Source: Pseudoalteromonas phenolica (GTDB taxonomy: Bacteria; Pseudomonadota; Gammaproteobacteria; Enterobacterales; Alteromonadaceae). From it: a stretch of 64,000 nt of DNA. The stretch spans positions 186,001-250,000 of the forward strand of contig NZ_CP013188.1 of NCBI RefSeq assembly GCF_001444405.1. Reading direction: 5' to 3'. This document shows positions 54,135-63,411 of this stretch, in pieces. Every line of letters starts with the position of its first letter. Position 1 is the stretch's first letter. The translations under genes and the position numbers were made by a program. Under the pieces are notes generated by a model. The model did not search any database, had not been told where the DNA came from, and saw only the letters and a program-made list of their open reading frames with translations.

Positions 54135-55766
54135 ATGAGAAATTTGATAGCAAAAAGTCTACATTTGAAACTATTTTTATTGTTTGCGCTTTTGCTGGCA
54201 GGTTTTTCGTCAGTACATTTATTGATCCGCTATTATTGGACGCTACCTCAACTTGTGACGCTCGAAGTGGAGAATGATAAAAAAGATATCAAAAAGTTGG
54301 GTTCTGCATTTGCCAGAATTCAAAGCGAGATGCAAAGGCTAGCTTACGATAATGCAGTATGGGATGAAATGACTCGAGCTATGGAGCGCGAAGATACAAC
54401 GTTTTTATCAAAAAATTATCACATCAAAGAATCTCTTCAGTCGCTAGATTTAAATGGAATGCATTTTTACGACTACACGGGAAAAGCCATCAGCCACTTC
54501 GCGTTAGAAAATAATGGAGAAGTTATCTCAGACTCGCTTTTTCAGATTGCCTCTGAACAACAAAAAGCGCAATTTTTAATTGTCCAAAGTGATGAACCAG
54601 TTCAACAACAGCAGCTACAATTTAAATCTGGGGTTATCAGTTTCAACGAAGAATTAATTCTGTTTGTAAGCAGTACAATAGTGCCCTCAGTGGGAACTGG
54701 AAAAGTTTACGGCAGCATGCTGGTTTGGACTTATTTAGATGATAAAATCAGCCGGCAACTTACTGAGATGATGCAGCGGCACATTCAATTACATACCTAT
54801 TCAAATCTATCAAAAGAAAAATTGATTATTCCTTTCGAAAAATACAAAAGCTATCCAGAAATTAGGACTCAGGATGAGTTGATATATGTGTCTTTTAATG
54901 ATGTATTCGGACAAGCGCAACTTGTGATGGCCTATAAGAAGCCAAAACGAATGTTCACAAATCAACTTATAGAATATTCCATGGGGATCGCTTTAATTAG
55001 TTCAGTGTTTATTCTCGCGTTTATTTATTACCTCATCGATAAAGTAGTGATAAATCCGCTCACTTCGTTGAGACGAACTGTGTATCGGGTCATTAAAGAG
55101 GGAGATTTTTCTCAGGAGACCAATATAAAAAGGCAGGATGAGATTGGTCACCTTGCACATCTAATTGATGGGTTGTTCTCAACAGTTGATACTCAAAAAA
55201 CGATTTTAGTTGAAGCGAACCAAAAGCTACAAAAGCTCAGCGATACTGATGAGCTTACCAATATCGCAAATCGCCGAGCTCTGATGCAGTTTCTAAAACT
55301 TATTGAGCGAGAAAGAGAGAGCGCATTGTTTCCGGTCAGTTTAATGATGTTAGATATTGACCACTTTAAAGGTTTTAATGATCACTATGGACACCAAGCT
55401 GGTGACAATGTCATTAGTAAGGTTGCTGAAGCGCTAAACGGTAAAACGCGCTCTAATATGGATTTAGTAGCAAGGTATGGTGGTGAAGAATTTACTATTT
55501 TGCTTACTCAAGTGAGCGAAGAAGAAGCCTTATTGGTAGCAAATAAATTAAAACAAGCCATTTGGGATTTGAAAATACCGCATGAAAAATCCCCGACAGA
55601 GAAATATATTACCGCTTCTGTAGGCCTGACATCTTGCTTGCAAGCTGATGACTTTGAAATTGAGCAGATGTTTCGAATTGCGGATTCTGCATTATATGAG
55701 GCAAAAGATAGCGGTAGAAATGCTGTATTGAGCAAAATGTACAGAAAGCACAGTAGCGAAAATTAG
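54135..55766 (+). CDS. Membrane-bound GGDEF diguanylate cyclase with CHASE4-like sensor
   Basis: A 543-residue signalling enzyme. TM1 (about 10-34), an extracytoplasmic CHASE4-like domain (35-278, with YDNAVWDEM), TM2 (about 283-310), HAMP-like helix and a GGDEF domain from about 370. The active-site signature GGEEF (449-453) is intact, so c-di-GMP synthesis is expected. The inhibitory RxxD site upstream is changed (SNMD), so product inhibition is probably weak. Signal unknown. Confidence 0.9.
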   Translation: MRNLIAKSLHLKLFLLFALLLAGFSSVHLLIRYYWTLPQLVTLEVENDKKDIKKLGSAFARIQSEMQRLAYDNAVWDEMTRAMEREDTTFLSKNYHIKESLQSLDLNGMHFYDYTGKAISHFALENNGEVISDSLFQIASEQQKAQFLIVQSDEPVQQQQLQFKSGVISFNEELILFVSSTIVPSVGTGKVYGSMLVWTYLDDKISRQLTEMMQRHIQLHTYSNLSKEKLIIPFEKYKSYPEIRTQDELIYVSFNDVFGQAQLVMAYKKPKRMFTNQLIEYSMGIALISSVFILAFIYYLIDKVVINPLTSLRRTVYRVIKEGDFSQETNIKRQDEIGHLAHLIDGLFSTVDTQKTILVEANQKLQKLSDTDELTNIANRRALMQFLKLIERERESALFPVSLMMLDIDHFKGFNDHYGHQAGDNVISKVAEALNGKTRSNMDLVARYGGEEFTILLTQVSEEEALLVANKLKQAIWDLKIPHEKSPTEKYITASVGLTSCLQADDFEIEQMFRIADSALYEAKDSGRNAVLSKMYRKHSSEN

Positions 55767-55933
55767 AGGCTTTTTGTGTTGATTGAAAAGGGAAATAAAG
55801 AAAATATGAAGGGTTGGTTTTTAGCTATGCTTTATCTGCAAGAGTCAACAAGGCGAATGAGAGGTTCTTTTGCTATTCTGAATGTGAATTCTTAAATTTC
55901 AGGCTACCAGTTATCTAGCCATTGAGGGGCTTT

Positions 55934-56707
55934 GTGCGATTATTTCTTTTATTACTACTGATGTTATGTGGCAGTGGCCATACAAAGCAGCTTACTATAG
56001 CTATTGGCGACTACCCTCCGTTTGCAAGCAAGGCGTTACCAAAGCAGGGGATTGTGCCAAGAGTTATCAGAGCTGCTTTTGCCTCTGAAGGGTATACTGT
56101 TAAGTTTGAATTTATGCCGTGGGGAAGAAGCTTTGCTTCGGCATTAAAAGGGAAATACGATGCAGCTGCATTTTGGTTTTGTGTGCCAGAACGGAAAAAG
56201 AATTTTCATTGTTCTGAACCCCTCTATTACGAAGCCACTTATTTTTATTTTCGTAAAAGTAAACCGCTCACAGACTGGGGTAATTTATCAGAGTTAAGTG
56301 AGTTCAATATTGGAGCCACAAAAGGGTATAGCTACACGGAAGAATTTTGGGAATTCGCAAAGCGAGGTGTGTTAAATGTAAATACAGTCACATCCGATGT
56401 GCAAAATTTTAAAAAGCTCCTCAAAGGAAGAATAGATCTTTTTCCAATCGCAACCATTCCCGCCAAGCATATTCTTAAAGAGCATTTTGCAGCCGAAGAA
56501 GTTGAACAAGTAGCATTTCACGCAAAGCCTCTTATGGTAGAAAGTAGTCACTTACTGTTTTTAAAGCAGTCTAAGAAATCAGAGGTGCTGCTAAAAGCAT
56601 TTAATAGAGGGTTAAGTGCCATTAAAGAGTCTGGGGAGTACCAAACTATCCTAAACTCTTTAGGCACATTTAAAACTTCTTCCGCAAAATATATATTTGT
56701 GAAGTAG
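55934..56707 (+). CDS. Periplasmic solute-binding protein (SBP_bac_3)
   Basis: 257 residues from GTG 55934 (MRLFLLLLLMLCGSGHTKQ, signal peptide) with GAGGGG upstream; a TTG four codons earlier is less likely. The mature protein has LTIAIGDYPPFASKALPKQG and GATKGYSYTEEFWEF, typical of family 3 amino-acid-binding proteins. No transporter genes are adjacent, so it may be a sensor or stand-alone binder, often linked to GGDEF proteins such as its neighbour. Confidence 0.82.
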   Translation: MRLFLLLLLMLCGSGHTKQLTIAIGDYPPFASKALPKQGIVPRVIRAAFASEGYTVKFEFMPWGRSFASALKGKYDAAAFWFCVPERKKNFHCSEPLYYEATYFYFRKSKPLTDWGNLSELSEFNIGATKGYSYTEEFWEFAKRGVLNVNTVTSDVQNFKKLLKGRIDLFPIATIPAKHILKEHFAAEEVEQVAFHAKPLMVESSHLLFLKQSKKSEVLLKAFNRGLSAIKESGEYQTILNSLGTFKTSSAKYIFVK

Positions 56708-57760
56708 TTACCAGTAATAGTCTAGCGTTAAGTACCAAGCAGCAAAGTCACCTTTATTAATACGCATATCACGGTCAAACCATGCATCCTGATTTAGGTA
56801 TTCTAAGTAAACCCAGCCAGGGCCATAATTGTACCTAACACCTGGTGCCCAAGCGCTAACAGTAGAGTTTACCCCACCTTGGGTATTTGATTTTGCTAAT
56901 GTTACATCAACTAAAAATGTCCAATCACCGACTTGATAACTTACTTCTGTATTATATCGGGTGTTCTTAATTTCATTAGGAAGGTTATTAGCGATGTAGT
57001 AGGCTTGCGGTAGTTGACGTTCACCGTCTATGTAACTCAGCTTTACGCTCAAGCTTTCAAACTGACCTTGGTAGTAAGCTGCCATTGCTTGATGCTCACC
57101 ATCCGTCTGTTTTTTACCCGTCACAAACTCTTCGAGCTCCGCATTTTGTGCTGAAAACCCTAGGGTATGAGAGCTTGAAATATGCCACTGAAAATCACCA
57201 ACTAAGGTGTTTAATTTCCGATAGGTATGTCGGCTTCCCCAATGTCTATTGTCGTCAGTGCTGTCTGTAGATGTACTTCGCCAGTCATCTCTTGGATAGT
57301 AAGCTATCTGAACAGTCGCATTACTAAAACTGCCTTGATACTTTAAACCGACATCCATTTGATCACCATATGCTGCAAGAAACATATCTCCAGGCCAAAA
57401 GTTGGCAGTTTTCCACGCAAATGGCAGTTGGCTCTTACCCATAACCAATTTGTGAGCTTCACTAAAATCATAGCTCACCCATGCCTTGTGTAGAACATAA
57501 TCGGAGCCAGAGGTGTTGTTATCTGGATCAGAGAATCCTCCTGGTCCTAGCCTGAATTCAGCAGAATAGTGCCAAGGGCTGTGTTTATCATTTTTCTTGT
57601 CTAGATAAAAAATAAGCGCTTGATCACCTAGATTGGTGTCATAGCTGTTTTCATTATAGCTGTAGTTAATCCAAAAGCCGCCAGCATACCCTACTTCGGC
57701 AATGGCATTAGCTGATATGGTAATACACGGTGCAAATAGTAAATATGAGAGTTGACGCAT
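56708..57760 (-). CDS. Outer-membrane porin-like beta-barrel protein
   Basis: 350 residues from ATG 57760 (MRQLSYLLFAPCITISANAIAE, signal peptide) with AGGA upstream; the open frame to 57949 overlaps the divergent chemoreceptor and is rejected. Repeated amphipathic strands (e.g. HYSAEFRLGPGG, VGLKYQGSFSNATVQIAYY) and a terminal aromatic residue (LDYYW) indicate a 16-stranded-type barrel. Solute specificity is unknown. Convergent stop with the binding-protein gene, separated by 0 bp. Confidence 0.82.
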   Translation of the reverse strand: MRQLSYLLFAPCITISANAIAEVGYAGGFWINYSYNENSYDTNLGDQALIFYLDKKNDKHSPWHYSAEFRLGPGGFSDPDNNTSGSDYVLHKAWVSYDFSEAHKLVMGKSQLPFAWKTANFWPGDMFLAAYGDQMDVGLKYQGSFSNATVQIAYYPRDDWRSTSTDSTDDNRHWGSRHTYRKLNTLVGDFQWHISSSHTLGFSAQNAELEEFVTGKKQTDGEHQAMAAYYQGQFESLSVKLSYIDGERQLPQAYYIANNLPNEIKNTRYNTEVSYQVGDWTFLVDVTLAKSNTQGGVNSTVSAWAPGVRYNYGPGWVYLEYLNQDAWFDRDMRINKGDFAAWYLTLDYYW

Positions 57761-57872
57761 AATATGTCCTAAATATACAACTACACTGCAATAATGATAG
57801 CGTAATTTAGCAACTTGACGTAACCAAATGCACTTACCATATTTATAAGAACACTCTTTACATGAATATGTT

Positions 57873-59834
57873 ATGTCGATATCTAAAAAGCTTATTTGGG
57901 CGTTGCTAGCAACACTGTCAGCCCCAATATTGATTATTGCCATCATCATGGTGACTCAAGCGAGGCAGCAAGCGTTTGATAATTTTTCAACAGCGAATAC
58001 GCGTGAAGTTGAGCAGGTTGATAATGCTATTTCAATGTTTTTTGCTGAGATAAGCAAAGATGTGATGTATATCGCACAGCACCCTGATGTAATCAAAGGA
58101 CACTCAGGAGTTGCAACTTACATGTCTAGCAATGTTTCTACAGCTATGACACCTGAGAAAAATGGCACCATCGAAGCCAATATATTTGATTTATTTAATC
58201 AATTTGGCTCATCCCACCCAGGAATCGCTTACATCTATATGGGAAATCAGCAAGGTGGTTATACACAGTGGCCGAAAGGGAGTGTCAGCGCTAATTATGA
58301 TCCCCGTCCTCGACCTTGGTTTAAAACCGGTCTTGAAGCAAGTTCACAGCCAATTAGAACCAGTGCCTATTATTGGGAGCCAGACGATGCAGTGATAGTT
58401 TCAACCGTCAAATCACTCAAAGATAACAGTGGCAATGTATTTGGTGTAACAGGCATGGATGTGTCGTTAAAAGGTCTGACAGAGCTGATACAAAATATAA
58501 AGTTAGGTGAATCCGGTTACTTGGTGTTGGTTGAAGATACGGGCACAATCTTGGTGGATGCAAAGCATCCAAGTAATAATTTTAAGTCGTTTTCTCAAGC
58601 TTCAAACGGGTTGTATACATCGTTATCGAGCAAGTCCTCTGGTCAAGCTGAAATAGATATTGGTGGTGATACTTATATAGCCAATATTTATACCTCACCT
58701 AACTTTAAATGGAAGTTTGTTGGGTTACTTAAGAAAAGTGAGGTGATGGCATCAGCGAATACGATGACTTGGATTATTGTGGTTGTTAGCGTTGTACTAT
58801 TATTGCTGCTGTCACCATTAAGTGTGTATTTGGCGAGGTTAATTTCAAATCCAATTATTGAAGTCACAGATGGCCTTGAGCAAATATCACAGGGTGAAGG
58901 TGATTTAAGTCAGAGACTTCAAGTCAGAAGTAATGATGAAACAGGTAAACTGGCGAGTAGCTTTAACCAGTTTTTAGGCTCAATTGCGGCTTTAGTGAAT
59001 GAGATAAATGATAGTTCTGGGAGTATTAATCAGTCTTCAGATAAAACCAAGGCGCTTTCTCAAAATTTAAGTAACTCAATTCAGATGCAACAAATGGCGT
59101 TGGAGCAAGCTGCTACTGCAATTAATGAAATGGCGGCAACAGCCAATGAGGTCGCCGCCAGTTGTGCCAGTGCTGCTGATTCTGCTAATCAAACTAAAGA
59201 TGCGGCTATCGACGGCAAAATAGTGATTGAGAAAACCGTAGAGAGTGTGCAGAGCTTAAGCCGAACATTGAGTGATTCAGCGACAAATATTGAGCAATTA
59301 GATAATGAAAGTGAAAGTATTACGTCTATCTTAGATGTGATCCGTGGCATTGCTGAGCAAACTAATTTACTGGCCCTGAATGCAGCCATTGAAGCTGCTA
59401 GGGCAGGTGAACAAGGGCGAGGTTTTGCTGTTGTTGCTGATGAGGTAAGAGCCTTATCTGTTAGAACATCTGAATCAACAGAAGAAATTTCGACTCAGCT
59501 TTCTAAACTTCGTCAGATGACACAAAGTATTTCTCAAGAAATGAAGTCAAGTTTGCAAACGTCTAGTTTGACTGTTGATTACACCCAAGAAGCACAACAA
59601 TCTTTTAATTCGATTACTGATTCCGTTGACTTAATTAGTGATATGAATTCACAAATTGCTACTGCGGCAGAAGAGCAACAGCATGTTGCTGAAGATATCA
59701 ATCGTAATGTTGTTGATATTAAAACGGTTGCTGATGAGGTTGCTGAAGTGTCTGTCGTTGCTGAAAGTAATGCGCAAAACTTATCAGAGCTGGCAACAAG
59801 GTTAAATGCATTAGTTGGTCGATTTAAGACATAG
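57873..59834 (+). CDS. Methyl-accepting chemotaxis protein, double Cache sensor
   Basis: A 653-residue chemoreceptor. TM1 about 8-27, large periplasmic dCache_1-like domain (about 30-300; GVTGMDVSLKGLTELIQNIKLGESGYLVLVE is diagnostic), TM2 about 301-322, HAMP (ISNPIIEVTDGLEQI) and signalling domain with the tip EQTNLLALNAAIEAARAGE. dCache_1 receptors typically bind amino acids or amines. Divergent from the porin-like gene, 112 bp away. Confidence 0.93.
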   Translation: MSISKKLIWALLATLSAPILIIAIIMVTQARQQAFDNFSTANTREVEQVDNAISMFFAEISKDVMYIAQHPDVIKGHSGVATYMSSNVSTAMTPEKNGTIEANIFDLFNQFGSSHPGIAYIYMGNQQGGYTQWPKGSVSANYDPRPRPWFKTGLEASSQPIRTSAYYWEPDDAVIVSTVKSLKDNSGNVFGVTGMDVSLKGLTELIQNIKLGESGYLVLVEDTGTILVDAKHPSNNFKSFSQASNGLYTSLSSKSSGQAEIDIGGDTYIANIYTSPNFKWKFVGLLKKSEVMASANTMTWIIVVVSVVLLLLLSPLSVYLARLISNPIIEVTDGLEQISQGEGDLSQRLQVRSNDETGKLASSFNQFLGSIAALVNEINDSSGSINQSSDKTKALSQNLSNSIQMQQMALEQAATAINEMAATANEVAASCASAADSANQTKDAAIDGKIVIEKTVESVQSLSRTLSDSATNIEQLDNESESITSILDVIRGIAEQTNLLALNAAIEAARAGEQGRGFAVVADEVRALSVRTSESTEEISTQLSKLRQMTQSISQEMKSSLQTSSLTVDYTQEAQQSFNSITDSVDLISDMNSQIATAAEEQQHVAEDINRNVVDIKTVADEVAEVSVVAESNAQNLSELATRLNALVGRFKT

Positions 59835-59845
59835 TGAGGTTTTGC

Positions 59846-59866
59846 ACTGTAAAGGCCCTTTACAGT
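59846..59866. terminator. Perfect 21-bp palindrome between convergent genes
   Basis: ACTGTAAAGG C CCTTTACAGT folds into a ten-pair hairpin with a 1-nt centre, between the chemoreceptor stop (59834) and the BLUF stop (59888). It lacks a T-tract. An 18-bp core recurs inside the CotH gene at 27665. Confidence 0.4.
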
Positions 59867-59887
59867 AAGTTATGTATAGATATTAGT

Positions 59888-60304
59888 TTACGTGTGACTG
59901 AGTGCATCTATACGTATTTCTTGATGCGCAAACGCATATAAAAGTTTAAAGCTAAGTGGTTTTTTACTCTTTCCGGTTAGCTCTGTGACTTGTTGTGTTT
60001 GATTATTTTCATCAAGAGTTATTACGCCCATACTCCAACTTTTAAAGTTCCGATTTTCAATCGGGTTACTGATAATAGCCTCGACATTACAGTGTCGAGA
60101 ATCAGAAGCAATCAATCTAAATAAGGCTAATACTTTTTGTTCTTGCCCTTCTATGACTTGCATGAAGTTTTTACCATCGTAAAGTAACATACCAGTTATG
60201 CCTTCAATTTTATTTCGACGTTCACATTCATGCCTCAACACTTCAAGCTCAGTCCAAGCGAGGGGGGCGGGTGTAGCACTAGTAAAAATAAACTCAATCA
60301 ACAT
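59888..60304 (-). CDS. BLUF-domain protein with Phe at the photoactive Tyr position
   Basis: A 138-residue stand-alone BLUF (FAD-binding blue-light) protein: residues 1-95 form the fold, with Asn31 and GITGMLLYDGKNFMQVIEG (conserved Gln49), and FKSW-SMG (Trp90, Met92). At position 7 (MLIEFIFTSA), where BLUF proteins have Tyr needed for photoactivation, there is Phe (codon TTT). Laboratory Tyr-to-Phe mutants lose normal photochemistry. It may be light-insensitive or use another chemistry. Partner unknown. Confidence 0.88.
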   Translation of the reverse strand: MLIEFIFTSATPAPLAWTELEVLRHECERRNKIEGITGMLLYDGKNFMQVIEGQEQKVLALFRLIASDSRHCNVEAIISNPIENRNFKSWSMGVITLDENNQTQQVTELTGKSKKPLSFKLLYAFAHQEIRIDALSHT

Positions 60305-60453
60305 GTTAGGTTATTAACTGAAGTAATAGCTCTAAATAAAGTAGTATAAAAAGTTTAAGTTGGCATATAAATTTTCTTTTTGGGGCTTATTGAATCGGTT
60401 ATGGATTGTGAATGAGCAGATACCTAGTTGCTGGATATCTGCTTTGAACGAGC

Positions 60454-61755
60454 TTAAAGAGATTCTTGGAGTAGGCTGCGAGTGATAGAACAGTCATCAA
60501 TCACTTGTGTAACGTAATCGTTCGCAATTTGAACCATGTTTTTTAAGTGGCTAGGCAAATTTGCTACGACAGCCTTTTGAAAATCGAGTGAGCGGCGATC
60601 TCCTCGCATATGGGCGAGTGCAAGCGCTTCACCACAGCTCAGCGCATACTGAATAACGCCGCCTTTATCGGCTGCTCTCTTACCTAACAAAAAGTGTTCA
60701 GAATCAATGCCTACTCGGGCGTGGTGTCGTGAGCGTAGTAACCAATGTTTGTCTTGCCAAATAGTGTCATCAAGGATTAAATCAGGTCTACGCTGCATTT
60801 TCCTTTGGCAGTTGACTGTCAAATGCGCCGCAGAGAGTCGATTGTTTACTGATATCTTTGGAAAGTACTTAATGGGCGCAGCTTCTCTTTGCTGTTTAAT
60901 TTCAACAATATGTGTTTTAGCTGCATCATGGGGCTGGCTCGGGCCCACTAAGACATAGTAGCGACCTAAATTATTTGAACCTGTGCCTGCGTTATGGCGC
61001 ATGACGATATCGAGAATTTCATCGTCCATAAAAGGCCTGAACTGCATATACAGATTTTCATAAATATCATCTGGTAAAGGAATAAACTTGTCTGGATTCT
61101 GCTTGAACCGCCATTGCACTAAATCGACCTCTTTAGCTAAGGTACTTTTAGTCATGAAAGCTTCACCACCGACTACTCTAGTCAAAGCCTTTTGCCAGCG
61201 CTTATACAAAATGTGACCTTTGGAGAATACGGTGAGTGCAGTTTGGTTGTCGTTTTTCTTCTGTAAAGAGCGCTCGCATGTTTCGATATATGAAGTTAAG
61301 AAAGCATGCTGAGCAGAATGAACTTGTTGCTCATCAGCAAGCGGTTTAGATTTGAGCTTGTCACACTCAGACGCCGCCTGAATTTGCTCAGCTTCTGCTC
61401 GTGCTAAAGGTAGGCTCACCAAAAACCTTATTAAGTCCCAACTGGCGTGGCCAAAACAAGCGTCATCAAAATCATTGGGAGAGAACACAACTGTTTCACC
61501 ATGAGACCCTTCTTCACTTAAAAAACCAAAGTTACTCGTATGGCAGTCACCCATAATTGTAGTAAGAGGAATATTCAGTAAAGACTCAGGTAAAGTGATT
61601 AAGTGGCTTGCCAAGTCGCGATACATGAGTGGGGCAGAACCACGTAAAAATTGAAATGGGCTATTGACCATTTTTTTGTGTTTTGAGAGTTCAGAAGAGG
61701 GGGCGCACCCATCATGTTCTTTGAAATATTGAACCAGCGTTTGTTGTCTTTCCAC
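60454..61755 (-). CDS. DUF2252-family protein (kinase-like fold)
   Basis: A 433-residue cytoplasmic protein with the DUF2252 pattern: FLRGSAPLMYRDLA, GDCHTSNFG (a kinase-like catalytic-loop analogue), FSPNDFDDACFGHASWDLIRF, and the later GRYYVLVGPSQPHD. The family's reaction is not established. Its gene is 150 bp from the BLUF start in the same direction, with no close operon partner. Confidence 0.85.
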   Translation of the reverse strand: MERQQTLVQYFKEHDGCAPSSELSKHKKMVNSPFQFLRGSAPLMYRDLASHLITLPESLLNIPLTTIMGDCHTSNFGFLSEEGSHGETVVFSPNDFDDACFGHASWDLIRFLVSLPLARAEAEQIQAASECDKLKSKPLADEQQVHSAQHAFLTSYIETCERSLQKKNDNQTALTVFSKGHILYKRWQKALTRVVGGEAFMTKSTLAKEVDLVQWRFKQNPDKFIPLPDDIYENLYMQFRPFMDDEILDIVMRHNAGTGSNNLGRYYVLVGPSQPHDAAKTHIVEIKQQREAAPIKYFPKISVNNRLSAAHLTVNCQRKMQRRPDLILDDTIWQDKHWLLRSRHHARVGIDSEHFLLGKRAADKGGVIQYALSCGEALALAHMRGDRRSLDFQKAVVANLPSHLKNMVQIANDYVTQVIDDCSITRSLLQESL

Positions 61756-61976
61756 GAGTATTCCTTTGATGAACGTTTACTCACAGGTAGAGATATTGCG
61801 AGCAATGAAATTAATATCATTGTAACTATAAATACATTGCCCGCAATATTAGAAATCAGTTCAACGTTTATCGCGAAAATTTAATATTGTGCTTGCGCTA
61901 ACTCTGTTTTTTCAGCCAGCTTGCAAGGCGTTCTAGCAGTTTAATGAAACTGATGCTAGAAGAAAAAAGTGAGCAC

Positions 61977-62165
61977 TTAGCTTATTTCTACAGGACGTTT
62001 AGGCCTTGCTTCAAAATTACCACCGCAGTTGGGACACACATTATCAAACTCTTTTTCTACACAGTGTCTACAAAAAGTGCATTCATAACTACAGATCATT
62101 GCCTCAGTTGAATCTGAAGGCAAAGCTTTATCGCAGTATTCGCAATTGGGTTTTAATTGGAGCAT
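61977..62165 (-). CDS. DUF1272-family small zinc-ribbon-like protein
   Basis: 62 residues (MLQLKPNCEYCDKALPSDST) with three Cys pairs: CEYC, CSYECTFCRHC and CPNCGG, the DUF1272 arrangement that should bind zinc. Role unknown. It follows the S41-like gene after 10 bp and is the last gene of that cluster. Confidence 0.82.
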   Translation of the reverse strand: MLQLKPNCEYCDKALPSDSTEAMICSYECTFCRHCVEKEFDNVCPNCGGNFEARPKRPVEIS

Positions 62166-62175
62166 GTGTTGTTCT

Positions 62176-63411
62176 CTATTTTTCGATTTCAGCCAGTACC
62201 GCTGATAGCACAGGGTCTTTGCCTTGCTGATAATCTATCCATGAAGTTTCAATCAACTCATCAGGGTGGACAGCATCTGTATCTTTAAAAAGAAACGGGT
62301 AATAGCGTTTTGATACACTCAGCTTTCTTTTTGAGTTAGGCAAAACGAAGCGATAGCTTTCGGAGAACTGGTTGGGATCACCACCGGTTGGCGTGCCGAA
62401 AATACGCGCATTGAGAATTTGTTTAAACTGTATGGTGTTACTCATTGCCGCTGAAAAGGTGTGTTCATCTGTGAAAACAAAGACACCTGTTTTCCAATTA
62501 AATTGGTCCAAAGGTAACAAGCAAGATGAAAAAGCTAAACCGGTGTAAAAACTACCACCGCCATTACCTCTAAAGTCGATAATTAAATACTGAGATTTAG
62601 CAGTCACTAATTGTTTTTGCAGTGCTTTGCACTCTGCAATTACCTGCTCAAAGCTAGGGTAGGCATCAAAATCAAAGTAAGCGATTTTATTTTCTTTTAA
62701 CAAGCTTAAGCTTATACCCGGCATACCGATATCTAGCTTGTTTAATTTATCTGAGTGACTTTTAAAAGCCGAACTGAGTTTGGCAAATTCGCTCATCTCA
62801 ACAGGGGTTATTTGTTCGAAGAGTGTATTTCCCTCAAGGTTAAACTCAAACTTTGTCGCGGCATTTTCTTTTACAAAGCCAAGGCCAAGTAACAGCTTAT
62901 GTAACGTTAAGTAGTATTCAAAGCGGGTTTTTGCACTAAATTGATTGTCGACGCCGGGTAACATCGGACTGAGTATGTCAAATAACGTATTGACGGGTAA
63001 TCCATTGATTGCTTTGAGTTCTGCCCCAATCAGATGCTGATATTGTTGGGTAGCATCTACTACTCGTAATTTATTTTCAAAGAATTTGTATCTGAGCGGA
63101 AAATGTTGGTGAGGCCCAGACATCATGAAGTAGTTGGTGTGTCCGTCGCTAATGGCACCTGTTATCACCATTAATCGTGCTTCTACTTGAGGCTCACTGA
63201 GTAGTGGTAAATCTTGTTTAAGCTCTTTCAATAGTTTCGCAAAGTCACTCTCAGCAAGCGTATGAAACGGTTCAATATGCTTGGTTCTGACTTGGCTTTC
63301 ATAGAAGTTAATGTCTTCTAGCCAAGCTTGCTGCTGTTTAATTGAGAGTGTGTCTGCATATATGTCAAAGCTACAAAATGCGATAACGAGTAATTTAAAA
63401 ACTAATTTCAT
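62176..63411 (-). CDS. Exported S41-family peptidase-like protein
   Basis: A 411-residue secreted protein (signal peptide ends YAD). VITGAISDGHTNYFM carries the DGHT pattern of S41 enzymes; IIDFRGNGGGSFYTG (278-291) is the Gly-rich loop and Ser320 in EHTFSAAMS the likely nucleophile. Its start overlaps the GlxA-type regulator stop by 4 nt, so the two are probably co-transcribed. Substrate unknown. Confidence 0.8.
   Translation of the reverse strand: MKLVFKLLVIAFCSFDIYADTLSIKQQQAWLEDINFYESQVRTKHIEPFHTLAESDFAKLLKELKQDLPLLSEPQVEARLMVITGAISDGHTNYFMMSGPHQHFPLRYKFFENKLRVVDATQQYQHLIGAELKAINGLPVNTLFDILSPMLPGVDNQFSAKTRFEYYLTLHKLLLGLGFVKENAATKFEFNLEGNTLFEQITPVEMSEFAKLSSAFKSHSDKLNKLDIGMPGISLSLLKENKIAYFDFDAYPSFEQVIAECKALQKQLVTAKSQYLIIDFRGNGGGSFYTGLAFSSCLLPLDQFNWKTGVFVFTDEHTFSAAMSNTIQFKQILNARIFGTPTGGDPNQFSESYRFVLPNSKRKLSVSKRYYPFLFKDTDAVHPDELIETSWIDYQQGKDPVLSAVLAEIEK

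Noticed and set aside
57761..57949. Extended start of the porin-like frame
   Set aside because: It would overlap the divergent chemoreceptor start and bury the signal peptide; ATG 57760 has AGGA and begins a proper signal sequence.
62006..62230. Plus-strand ORF across the DUF1272 gene
   Set aside because: It overlaps the Cys-rich minus-strand gene and the S41-like gene end and has no RBS or domain.
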